Assembly: GCF_003846185.1 (NCBI RefSeq)
Contig: NZ_ML123034.1
Span: 752,890 to 816,889, forward strand
Reading direction: 5' to 3'
Source: Streptomyces sp. ADI96-02
GTDB lineage: Bacteria; Actinomycetota; Actinomycetes; Streptomycetales; Streptomycetaceae
Length of the DNA stretch: 64,000 nucleotides
This document shows, piece after piece, positions 54,601 to 61,000 of the stretch. How positions within the stretch are numbered: the stretch's first letter is position 1; each line of letters opens with the position of its first letter. The position numbers were made by a program, and so were the translations under genes. The notes under the pieces are model-generated. The model had not been told where the DNA came from. It did not search any database and saw only the letters and a program-made list of their open reading frames with translations.

Positions 54601-55717
54601 CGGATATCTGCCGTCCCCGGCCCACCTGGCCCGCCTGGCCGGTGTGCCCGCCACGGCGCTGCCCCGCGAGGAGCTGCGGAGCCTCCTCTTCCCCGACGGC
54701 CGGCCGAGGCTCCTCGAAACGCTGAGCACCCCGCTCGGCCGCTCCGGTTTCGTCGGAGTCCCGCTCTTCGCGGACGAGCTCGCGGCGGGTGAGTCCCTGC
54801 TCGGGCACACCGTGCGGGGCGTGGAACTCGCTTCGTCCCTCGGCGCGCGGTCCGTGTCGCTCGCCGGCATGATCCCGTCCCTGACCGGCTACGGCTTCGA
54901 TGTCGCCCGCGCCCTCGGCGGCGAAGCGCCGGCGGTGACCGTCACGACCGGCCACGGGACGACGGTGGTGTCGGTCGTCAAGACCGTGCACGCCGCGCTG
55001 GCCGCCGCCGGTCAGGATCTGGGCGACCTCACGGTCGCGTTCGTGGGGCTCGGCTCGATCGGCTCCTCGTCGCTGGAACTGCTGCTGAGCAGGGCCGCGC
55101 GCCCGCCGGCCCGTCTGCTGCTCTGCGACGTCCCGGGCAGCGGCCCGCGTCTGAAGGAGCTGACGGTGAGCCTGCGCGAACGTGTGGCGGTCGGCCCGGT
55201 GGAGGCGGTGGAGTCCGCCGGCGGTCTTCCGCCGGAGGTGTACGGCGCGGACCTGATCGTCACCGCGGTCAGCGGCGGCGGCGCTCTGCTCGACATCGAC
55301 CGCCTGCGGCCGGGGACCACCGTGGTCGACGACTCCTTCCCGCACTGCTTCGACACGGGGCGTGCGATCGAACGGATGCGGGAGAAGCGTGACGTGCTCG
55401 TCGTCGGCGGCGGACTCCTCGACGCCGGCGCGGGCGAACGCCGGGCCGCCGACGGCCTGCCCGCCGCCGCGGCGGCCGGACACCTCGCCCAGCCGTGGCT
55501 TCCCGGCACGATCGCATCCTGCCGGCTGGAATCCCTGCTGCACGCGGCCGGTGCGGGCGCGCCCGCGGTACGCGGCCCGGTCGACGGGCCGACAGGGCTG
55601 GCCCACTGGGCGGCTGCGGAGGCGACCGGCACCCGCGCCGCGCCGCTGCACCTGCTCGGCCACGTCGTCGACACGGACGCGCTCAGGGGGTTCAGCCGCT
55701 TCAGCCGCCGCGGCTGA
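42659..55717 (+). CDS. Hybrid FAAL-PKS-NRPS megasynthase with AAR-like reductase
   Basis: A 4352-aa assembly line. Order: fatty acyl-AMP ligase (~20-560, FSSGSTGAPKGV); ACP1 (S635); KS (~710-1165, C916, H1051, H1090); AT (~1285-1586, S1397 in GHSVG, AFHS at 1499-1501 indicating malonyl-CoA); KR (~1940-2125, S2072/Y2085/N2089, no LDD motif); ACP2 (S2271); condensation domain (~2357-2790, HHAAGDG); adenylation domain (~2830-3330, FTSGSTGRPKAV); PCP (S3406); second condensation domain (~3480-3960, HHIIGDG); C-terminal domain (~3975-4352) aligned with acyl-ACP reductase (TTG at 4096-4098, GLGSIG at 4130-4135, C4288). No TE or SDR-type reductase. The ATG at 42659 follows GGGGGGCAGAA. Likely product: a 3-hydroxyacyl amino acid derivative, perhaps an aldehyde (inference). 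Several simple-sequence insertions occur. Confidence 0.9.
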   Translation: MISAHATLAQNGPMDDMTLTHLLLDAAAEAPEQVIVHVRGDGDGDGDGGELVVTFRELLAASLRVAGGFRAAGVAPGTRVPLLADRSEDFQPMFWGALAAGLVPVPLAPDARRLLPVWEHLDRPPVVVDAACASLLAELPDEVRALSLDVLREGPALWEPVGVGGEEVAFLQFSSGSTGAPKGVEVTHAGVLANLEQIRAASALGADDVLVSWMPYFHDMGLIGTHLAPLAARAKQVKIGPLSFAKRPRAWFEVAHRHRATVLSAANFALALAVRRVPGEAMAGLDLSSVRLVLVGAEPIAPAVWRAFACRTRAAGLPPTALQPVYGLAEATLAVTFPPLGEVAEPLALDRAALSRGRAVDRAPGDGTVELMDVGRPVADTIVRIVDDAGRPLGDRRVGHIAVRGPQLARGYHGLADASADAFADGWLRTGDLGFLRDGRLCVTGRHKDVLFLNGRTFHAPDTEEVAAATPGLPAGAPAVFGSTDPVTGSERVVVLIPWARPPKDAGEVLDRVAVRVREALAHDDVRVLALPPGAFPRTTSGKLQRQLLRARFEADELPGGGNAVSAAAFSSQGPVGARPGPAVPAAAVAGGGSRAPRSRKGAERAVREVWGRVLNLPGEAVGRNDRFAGLGGTSLKAMEVLAALEEVFSTTLPPAVMRDHDTVAALAEHLLSAAGPALPQAEAEAVPPSRAQGEPDAPTYAAAGGRRSAAPTAVIGMACRFPGAATPDAFWDLLVDGHDAVTPVPPGRWEPETGAGATSGAADTGAAADARGDADAGAGAGAGAGSGTAASAEDRRGTARWGAFLDDPAAFDAAYFGIGGDEARALDPQARLFLELAHEALERAGYAGPRRRDRRIGVFAAVGESGYREVLDRAAEAGAPLSAAALTGNLPNLVAARVAQCLDLDGPALAVDTACSSGLVALHLARRSLLDGECDLAVVGGVNLHLTSTGHRLLEAAQALSPTGRSRAFSGAADGFVPGEGGAALVLTRLDAARLADDPVLAVVRGTAVNNDGRSLSLMAPNPLRQREVITRAYEESGVDPASVSYVEAHGTGTPVGDPIELRSLAHAFPVPSGGEPRLLGSVKTNFGHLLNAAALPALVKVVLALGHRRLPASLHHLPASPALGPVGFSVVTETREWTSSGPLVAGINAFGFGGTNAHAILEQAPPPSSTAPRDDAGPHLLTLSARSAAGLRVAAANLADRLRSRPPLSEGDVCRTASTSRDDGPYRLAVVADGDLRERLAALTAAAPQPSQPQPQPYGMSGGPGRSGAFTPGEVRSRPRVVLLFPGQGTPRLGREGGLYRTAPMFRETLDEASALVGPLHGRSLLDWCLDPDPTPEPASESETEAGPDAEPDAEPERRALTTEVAQPLLVATGVALARQMRSWGVEPDAVAGHSVGEIAAACAAGMLSLSEAMRFAAERGRLMGAFTEPGAMLAVRGGDEEAAALVAAAGGALAVAAYNGPGLLVLSGAVAAVEEAARALDARGVAVRRLRVSRAFHSPLMGPIADPLSDAARGLAPRAGVLPLLSTVTAEWQPVLDPEYLRDHALRPVLFGAAVERLIREGYDTFVEVGRGASLAGAVRAAARRGAPDRSGPPDDRTDRFGPSDDTTDHFEPADGRAADGRGGAEEAAARVTVVPALPDHGTAGGARRPGGEGRGELLATLGRLWTLGTPLDRTVLDAGRRHVPLPPYPFQRSRYWPLPPSRPLLHRVGWQESGTPPTCAGVGSVLLTGPDAAAVDSLGEQLTAEGVRLRPKDGTPPDAVVLVAGPAPALTDADALDRAQDAALSAFRTALALLDDSGAHRLLVLTEDVHVTGAATERPRPVHAVLHGLLMALSQETPGLAATSLDLCSADTAADRLTAVLFELREELPAGLRVDRTAEPVTAVAWRAGRRLLRTVTPLAVTPLAVTPLTGTPHAGAPHALTPLTGTTPSPLPPDGSFLITGGGGGIGAALARELATLGRPTLVLAGRSPRPPAGLIEELTALGATVDYRAADVSVEQDVDALLAGLPGLDAVFHAAGVVRPGTLRNKTAEEMTRVLAAKTRGSLLLSLALRRHGLSPDVCVAFSSVSAVLPGLAGALGDYAAANAFLDAFAASERRAGRPWQSVNLAAVAGTGLAAGLRTDSGPGTGTGRGRGSGARTYSAPVSVSASSAASRAGSRPLTTADALAALRTASGIDAAHLMIADLTPPPSPVTSVGAVPDPAGTSAVVEAPVPVTDRTPSGIEATRPASAGPGHAPLLRRLIAAALRLPTAADVSEDEPFLSLGLDSLAAVDLVKQLEHELDASLPATLFFEYRTVRELAAHLDASLSTGRNTGASTGAGTNTGASTGAGAGTNTGASTGTGTGTGAVVADGTPFALTPLQLAFHAGGRLHPDIPARGYVRQSVSGPLDEGLLARALAALAERHPMVRLRITTAPAEDGRTVPVQYVAPSAPLSDWYEVRACPEGVEKLETELANRPFDLSAEPPLRAVLARENPDLAHLVLVLHHAAGDGYSLNVLGSELWSLYTDLALDREPSLPAPGADFARYTAVAAEERSSAAFAADERHWAERLASRHEVLRLPYDGDPADAPSAPLLTHPSALAPEPAAALRELAAAHGVSLFHLVLAVHVRCLARWSGQREIAVNIARARRETRLPGLDRLVGPLADTLPLLCSADPDEPAPALAERLRDIWLETERHATPAGLDLVRLLPGGDGPRTVSPAGFSFARFPAARDARCPVTVRATAAGTATAATRLSLLCWEDGTTLRFSWNFPVRLFAPATVARLARDFEAELIALAGRRTAQSQQSTQSQQSTQATRTVQTARIARTAPAPGSEAVPVSRRDTGSATIVDRLLARFRTVPDAVAVDTGASTLTYAQLDRASRALADRLVGRGVRPGSLVALLTAPGADTVTAVVAVMRAGAGWVPLDADHPTARLADQIARSGVRTVVCHAATRAAADALDGVVLVPLDEASPAAPAAPNGRVDADTTAYVIFTSGSTGRPKAVPITYRSMENYLDWAVRTFGYDRDDRLAQTASICFDASVRQLLAPLLVGATVVAVPRGLVRDPDLLLTHVERTRITVWSSVPTLWEQLLTAAEERVRRGLPRPDLSALRWIHVGGEALPPTHVRRWYDLFGGGQRVANLYGPTESTINATCHIIDARPGDHVHRLPIGRPVAGAEVRVAGPDGEPRKPGEAGELLIAGVGLTAGYLGEPALTEAAFTRQAGRRWYRSGDLVRSAADGTLEFLGRLDDQVKVRGHRVEPGEVEAVLQTHPDIARAVVLVRDGRLVAFVTARPGTKAADAVALRVHLARTLPPYMLPARITRVDELPLTGTGKVDRQRLLATTATPTATATATDTDTDTGTATAAAVASADAANGNGVPDRTSRRTPPRTATEVRLAGIWSALLQVGEVCREDDFFALGGDSLLVLEVFARLAERGGPLPRPTVVYRHRTLAALAAEVDAAARTEVANADTPARAAATTSGAPTTGGGEHHPGPTPYPLTPGQRGFLLAEAIAPGAGSSWLTRLRLRGPLDPGRFQAAVDTLVARHAMLRTVFPAGARPAVQQELPASLRLPVDFETLAGPHQVEERITAERARRFELWAWPLLRLRLLTIAPDEHVLVVHAHHIIGDGYSAALLVRELMAVYDAATRSERAELPVPRSTFRDYAVHLAGRAENADGTEGPIGTEGTDGTEGTDGTEGTDGTEGTDGPEGQEAAARWAWLSAPYHRPELRAEGTDGVARTGDAVSSDDRMRTGVRHAPFHSRGFDVGTGQVDALRRLASDAGATLYAPLLTAYYRALAARTGRADLVLGLAVSGRDHPLPDVNRVFGPFATAVPVRPAGPGSGRPAGADFGDDLRRMAAEAVAARTHDGAVPSLPSGLPLTSQFFFTFLDFSALGPESGQTLTVTRDDDADSEFTPPAIGTDVFLAARLDAGRLRVTVRASAGALSARELADLADAVRDGLAEATARPAEDRLTLAPGALEQESAARRAGEVDAALVGYLPSPAHLARLAGVPATALPREELRSLLFPDGRPRLLETLSTPLGRSGFVGVPLFADELAAGESLLGHTVRGVELASSLGARSVSLAGMIPSLTGYGFDVARALGGEAPAVTVTTGHGTTVVSVVKTVHAALAAAGQDLGDLTVAFVGLGSIGSSSLELLLSRAARPPARLLLCDVPGSGPRLKELTVSLRERVAVGPVEAVESAGGLPPEVYGADLIVTAVSGGGALLDIDRLRPGTTVVDDSFPHCFDTGRAIERMREKRDVLVVGGGLLDAGAGERRAADGLPAAAAAGHLAQPWLPGTIASCRLESLLHAAGAGAPAVRGPVDGPTGLAHWAAAEATGTRAAPLHLLGHVVDTDALRGFSRFSRRG
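49585..49722 (+). repeat. Thr/Gly/Ala linker repeat inside the megasynthase
   Basis: Codons for N-T-G-A-S-T-G-A-G-type units repeat between ACP2 and the first condensation domain. It is in frame and probably a flexible linker. The DNA units are near-identical (ACGAACACCGG, GCGAGCAC). Confidence 0.85.
53640..53735 (+). repeat. 18-bp repeat coding TEGTDG inside condensation domain 2
   Basis: About five units encoding T-E-G-T-D-G are inserted inside the second condensation domain, after residues RAEN. The DNA repeats nearly exactly. It falls after the HHxxxDG motif and before the GFDVGTGQV helix, a loop position. Confidence 0.85.
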
Positions 55718-55725
55718 CTCCGCAA

Positions 55726-55759
55726 CCCCGGCCCTCGGCGCGTGCGTCTGCGGCCGGGG
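55726..55759. terminator. Hairpin after the megasynthase gene
   Basis: CCCCGGCC (55726-55733) pairs with GGCCGGGG (55752-55759) across an 18-nt loop, between the converging megasynthase and methyltransferase genes. Confidence 0.45.
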
Positions 55760-55776
55760 CTCGCCCCGGTGGGAAT

Positions 55777-56625
55777 TCAGCCTCCCGGGCGAGTCCCGCC
55801 GGCGTCGCACAGCCGGGCCGTCGCGACGTGCACGGTGAACGCGCAGGGCACGCGCCCGTCCGGCGCCGTCAGGTGGCGCACCTCGGTGGAGAACGCCTCG
55901 CGCAGCCGGTCGACCCGTTCCGCGTCCAGCGGCCCGAGGTCGTAGAGGCCCGACAGGGCGGCCCACACCTGCCCGACCGGACCGCTCAGATCGATCGGAA
56001 CGGTCTCCCACTCCACCGGGGCGAATCCCGCCGGGCCGAGGATCTCGTCGAGCCCTTCGCGATGCCGCGTCCTCCGGTCCCCCAGCGGCGGGATGCGCTG
56101 GGCGGCGGGCGCCTCCGCGATCGTGCGCCGCAGCAGCCGGACGAAGAGTTCGTACGCCCCTTCGCCCACGGCCCCGCCTCCCAGCACGCACGCCAGCAGG
56201 CCCCCGGGCGACAGCACCCGGGCCGTCTCGGCCGCCACGTGGTCGATCTCGCTCATCACCATCAGCGCCATATGGGAGACACAGGCGTCGAAACTGCCGT
56301 CGGCGAAGGGGAGTTGCTGAGCCCGGCCCTCCACCAGGGCCGCCCCGGCCAGACCCGGCCGGCACCGTGCCCAGGCCAGGGACCGCGCGGAGAGGTCGAG
56401 GCCGGCGAGCCGCCGTACGCCCGCCCGGGCCAGGAGCTCCAGCACCAGGCCGTCTCCGCAGCCGAGGTCCAGCACGCGGGTGCTCCCCGCCACGCGATCG
56501 CTCAGGATCTCGTAGCTGGACCGGCCGTCCGGGGCGCGCCCCCGGCCGAACGCCTCGGCGGTCACCGCCGGGTGCTCGGCGTGGAAGGCGCGCAGGAACT
56601 CTTCCTGGGATGCGGTGGTCGTCAC
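55777..56625 (-). CDS. SAM-dependent class I methyltransferase
   Basis: A 282-aa methyltransferase. Motif I is STRVLDLGCGDGLVLELLARAG, shown in part as VLDLGCGDGLVLELL, followed by the acidic GLDLSARSLAWAR loop, LPFADGSFDACVSHMALM (motif II/III) and ARVLSPGGLLACVLGG. The GTG at 56625 is used. It converges on the megasynthase, with a 59-bp gap. Such genes often methylate products of a neighbouring pathway, but the opposite direction and lack of other tailoring genes leave the link open. The substrate is unknown; the sequence gives no N-, O- or C-specific hint. Confidence 0.88.
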   Translation of the reverse strand: MTTTASQEEFLRAFHAEHPAVTAEAFGRGRAPDGRSSYEILSDRVAGSTRVLDLGCGDGLVLELLARAGVRRLAGLDLSARSLAWARCRPGLAGAALVEGRAQQLPFADGSFDACVSHMALMVMSEIDHVAAETARVLSPGGLLACVLGGGAVGEGAYELFVRLLRRTIAEAPAAQRIPPLGDRRTRHREGLDEILGPAGFAPVEWETVPIDLSGPVGQVWAALSGLYDLGPLDAERVDRLREAFSTEVRHLTAPDGRVPCAFTVHVATARLCDAGGTRPGG

Positions 56626-56666
56626 GTCGCCAACCTAACGCCCGACTCACCCGGTCGGCGGACCCG

Positions 56667-57695
56667 TCAGACCGCGGACCGCTCACCGGCCGGGCGGCGG
56701 CGCAGCGCGGTCTGCTGGACGGCCGGCGGGTCGTACGCCATGTCGAGGGCTCCGACGTCGGTGCCGGGGGGCACGACGGCGTCGATCCGGTCGAGGATCT
56801 CGTCGCTCAGGACGGTGCCGCTCCCGGCGAGGAGGTCGTCGAGATGGGCCATGGTGCGGGGCCCGATGATGGCGGAGGTGACGCCGGGGTGGCTGATCGC
56901 GAAGGCCGTCGCCAGGTGTGTCAGCGGCATCCCGGCCTCCGCGGCGAGCAGGATGAGCTGCTCGACGGCGTCGAGGCGGTGTTCGTCGCTCAGGTGCCGG
57001 AAGCCGAATCCGGCCCGGTGGGTGTCGTTCTGCCCGCCCTTGCGGTACCGCCCGGTGAGCAGGCCGCCCGCGAGCGGGCTCCAGACCAGGGCGCCCATCC
57101 CGTAACGCTCGCACACGGGCAGGACCTCGCGTTCGATGCCCCGGTTGAGGATCGAGTACGGCGGCTGCTCGGTGCGGAAGCGCTCCAGGCCGCGCCGTTC
57201 GGCGGCCCACTGGGCCTCGACGATGTCCGACGCGGGAACGCTGGAGGCGCCGATGGCCCGGACCTTGCCCGCGCGCACCAGGTCGGTGAGGGCCGAAAGG
57301 GTCTCCTCGACGTCGGTCTCCGGATCGGGGCGGTGGATCTGGTAGAGGTCGACGTGGTCGGTGCCGAGCCGGCGCAGCGAGTCGTCGAGCGCGCGCACCA
57401 GCCAGCGGCGCGAGCTGCCCTGCTGGTTGGGGTCGTCGCCCATGGGCAGACGCGCCTTGGTGGCGAGCACGACGTTGTCGCGGCGGCCCCTGAGCGCCTT
57501 GCCGACGATCTCCTCGGACTCCCCCCGGCCGTACATGTCGGCGGTGTCGACGAAGTTGACCCCGGCGTCCAGCGCCTTGTGGATGATGCGGACCGCGTCG
57601 TCGTGGTCGGGGTTGCCCAGGGCTCCGAACATCATCGCGCCCAGGCAGTAGGGGCTGACCTTGATCCCGGTGCGGCCCAGCGTGCGGTACCTCAT
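56667..57695 (-). CDS. Aldo/keto reductase
   Basis: A 342-aa NADPH-dependent aldo/keto reductase. The family motifs are RYRTLGRTGIKVSPYCLGAM, then VDTADMYGRGESEEIVG (catalytic D and Y), VVLATKARL (K) and DLYQIHRPDPETDVEE (H). The C-terminus SAIIGPRTMAHLDDLLAG binds the cofactor. It starts at ATG 57695 after GAGGAG; the ORF is open further upstream as a shadow. It lies 42 bp upstream of the methyltransferase start on the same strand, so they may share a transcript. It is divergent from the secreted protease gene. Confidence 0.9.
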   Translation of the reverse strand: MRYRTLGRTGIKVSPYCLGAMMFGALGNPDHDDAVRIIHKALDAGVNFVDTADMYGRGESEEIVGKALRGRRDNVVLATKARLPMGDDPNQQGSSRRWLVRALDDSLRRLGTDHVDLYQIHRPDPETDVEETLSALTDLVRAGKVRAIGASSVPASDIVEAQWAAERRGLERFRTEQPPYSILNRGIEREVLPVCERYGMGALVWSPLAGGLLTGRYRKGGQNDTHRAGFGFRHLSDEHRLDAVEQLILLAAEAGMPLTHLATAFAISHPGVTSAIIGPRTMAHLDDLLAGSGTVLSDEILDRIDAVVPPGTDVGALDMAYDPPAVQQTALRRRPAGERSAV

Positions 57696-58089
57696 GGTGC
57701 TCCTCGGGGCTCGGGGAGCGCGCCGCGGCGCGGCACGCTCAGGTAACCATGCTGGCCGTCGCACGATCACCCCGCTCGTCGACGGACCGCCGCCGTACGG
57801 AGCCGCAAGCGGAGAGGCCCTGACTGGCGGCGCCCTCGGCCCTCGCCCGCCGTGGTGAACGTACGCGACACCCGGCACCGGCTCACCGGGCCGCACACAC
57901 CCTTGACGCGCTGTCAACTGTGCTGCCGGCAGAGCCGGCCCGCACCTGGGAAAGGCGCACGTACCATCGGTGCGGACTCAGACGTGACGCGAAGCCGGCG
58001 TCACCGCAGTCCTTCCACTCCCCGCGGCGTCCCTCTCCTGGGTACCGCACGCGTAACCCTCACCCAGTCAGAAAGCTCTGTTGTCAACC
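57696..58089. other. Divergent intergenic region before the secreted protease
   Basis: About 394 bp holding both promoters. Inverted repeats seen: TTGAC-GCGCT-GTCAA (57903-57917), and GCCGGC-AGA-GCCGGC just after it (near 57925-57939). No gene is recognised. Confidence 0.5.
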
Positions 58090-61000
58090 ATGTCAAGATA
58101 CAGACCCGTCCGCGCTGTGCGGCGGCGCATACTCGGCGGAATCGCCGCCGCGACGGCCGTCACGGCCGTCCTGGCCACCTCAGGCCCGCTGTCCTGGGCG
58201 AGCACCTCCTCCGCCCCGGCCCCGTCGACCGCCCCGGCGGGGCAGCGGTCCGTGCAGACGGGGGAGCGGACGACCGCCGGCGCGCGGGAGTTCGGGCAGA
58301 GGAATCAGAGGAGGGCGACGGCGGCGACGCCCGTCGTCCCCGCTCGGGCCGCTGCTCCGGCGCAGAAGGCGAAGGACGCCGACGTCCCGGGCGACTTCAC
58401 CTCCTGGGCGCAGTTGTTCCGTGTGCAGGACGAGATGAACGAGACCGCCCATGCGCTGGAGGAATCGGCGGGGCAGAACGGCGGGCAGGGGTTCGCCGGT
58501 GTGATCGCCGCGCCGGAGAAGAAGCGGGTCACCCTGTACTGGCGGGGCGCGCTGACGCCGGCCGCCAAGGCCGCCATCGCGGACAGCGCCACGCCGGTGG
58601 TGGTCGAGCAGGCCCCGTACACGGCCGAGGAACTGTCGCAGGCGTCGGCCCGGGTGTCGCGGCTGGCCGGTGCCGCCGGGGTCCGGCTCACCGAGATCAT
58701 CAGGCCGCAGGACGCGAGCGGACTGAAGGCGTCGGTGGAGGGGGACGAGGCCGAGGCGACCCGGCTGAAGAAGGCCGTGACCGCGGCCGGCCTGGGAGTG
58801 CCGGTGAGCGTCGCCGCGGGCGGAAAGGTCCACACCAGCCTGAGCAGGTCGGACGACCAGGGGCTCGGGGGCGCGCAGATGGTCTCCCCGGTCTGCAGCA
58901 CGGCGTTCGCCGTCACCTACGGGGGAGCTGACGCGATGCTGACCGCCGATCACTGCTTCCCCCGCGGCTACGGCGACGAGAGGCACTCCGTCGGACCCAG
59001 CGGTCAGCCGAACGGCCCGGCCTTCGGAAGCCGGGTCTCGCCCAAGCACTGGGACGAGAAGTCGTACGCGTACATCGATGTCGCCGTGCTGGACCAGCGC
59101 AATGGGACCGAGTACTACCCCGGGATCTGGACCGGCGGGAGGGCCGGCTCTCCGACGTCCACGCAGACAGAGGCAGATGTCACCGCCGCCCAGAAGCCGG
59201 TGGAGGGGAACTACGTCTGTCAGTCCGGCGCCCGTTCGGGCGAGGTGTGCAATATCAGGATCACGGCCCGCGTCGACATGTACACGGCCAGTGCCACCGA
59301 CAGCCAGGGCAACTCGACGATAACGCCCTACGGGAACGGCTGGCAGGCGAAGAAACAGGCCACCGCGAGCGACCCCAGCACCATCGCGGGGCGGCGCGGC
59401 GACAGCGGCGGCCCCGTCTACCTCTCCGCGGGGAAGGACGCCGGGACCGGCCGGACGGTGACAGCGACAGGCATCGTCTCGGCAGGCATGGGCACGCCCT
59501 TCGTCTGTGAGACCGTCAACGGCGGAACCACCAGCTGCTTCAAAACGATCATCTTCGTCGGGATCGACGTGGCTCTCAACGCTCTCGACACAGCTCGACC
59601 GACCGCGTTGACGGCCACCGACGCCAACAACACCGGTGTCAGGAAGGCGGTGCACTTCAGGGGGCAGGAGTCGAATCAGGGTTCACCCATGTCGCCCGAG
59701 CCGGCCCTTCACGCCCAGTTGGTGAGCGAGAGCGGTGTCACGCTCGCCTACGACGCGGTGAAAGACGAATACGACGGCTCCATCATGGGCTACGACCGCG
59801 CCAAGTGGGAATTGCATCAGGCGCCCGACGGCAGCTGGAAGTTCCAGAACCTCGCCCACCCGAACCTGTTTCTCGCACCTGGCGACGACTCGGGATACCG
59901 GCTCGTCCCCGCGGGGGGCTCCTTCTTCCAGCTACGGCACGGGGACATCTGCGTCGCGGCCGAGTCGGTGATGGGCATGGCCAACATCGGAGACATCTGG
60001 TCGATGGGATGTGACAGCAGCAAGAGCTCCCAGCGGTTCAGGCTGGTGCCGCTGGGCGATGCCACGTTCGGGGCCCTGGATCCGGTGCCTCCCGCCGAAC
60101 GCACCACGAGAACCCCCGCCGTGAAGCCCGCGTCCGGCCCCGGGCTCGCCGTGATGCCGCTGGGCGACTCGATCACCCTGGGCGTGGGCAGCACCACGCG
60201 CACCGGCTACCGGCCCCTGCTGGCACGCCGTCTCGCCGACACCACGGACGCCCTGCGGTTCGTCGGCTCCCTGCGGGACGCCGACGGCACTCGTCACGAG
60301 GGCCACTCGGGCTGGCGCATCGACCAGCTCCAGGCGAACATCGGGCCCTGGCTGACCGAGGCGAAGCCCAATGTCGTGCTGATGCACATCGGCACCAACG
60401 ACATGGACCGCGACCACCAGGTCAGCACCGCGCCCCAGCGCCTGGGCGCCCTCATCGACCAGATCCACGCGGCCTCGCCCGACACCGCGGTCGTCGTCGC
60501 CTCCCTCGTCCCCGCGGCCGAACCCGCCGTCCAGTCCCGGGTCACCGCCTACAACCGGGCGATCCCCGGCATCATCGCCGACCGGGCCGCCAGGGGCTAC
60601 CGGATCACCCAGGTCAGCATGGACAGCCTCACCACCGCCGACCTGAATGACAGTCTCCACCCCAACAACGCGGGCTACCAGAAGATGACCGAATCCTTCC
60701 TCGGCGGGATCGCGACCCTCTCCCGCAACGGCTGGATCAAGGAAAAAATCGAGGTCAAGCCCCTTCCGCCCCAGCAGCCCGCCACCGTCGGCGACTACGA
60801 CGTCGACATCAACGGCGACGGCCGGGCCGACTACCTCGTCGTCGACGACAACGGCGCCGTCCGCGCCTACACCAACACCGCCGGCGCCAACGGCGCCGTG
60901 AAGTGGACCGACCAGGGCTACATCGCCTCCGGCTCCACCGCCTGGACCGGTGGCCAGGTCCGCTTCGCCGACGTCGGCGGCGACGCCCGCGCCGACTACC

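Noticed and set aside
55400..55717. Thioesterase domain at the megasynthase C-terminus
   Set aside because: No G-x-S-x-G motif or alpha/beta-hydrolase pattern; the region aligns better with an acyl-ACP reductase end.
51521..56686. Minus-strand open frame of 1721 codons across the megasynthase end and methyltransferase
   Set aside because: Composition (Arg, Gly, Gln-rich) and overlap with well-supported domains show it is a shadow frame.
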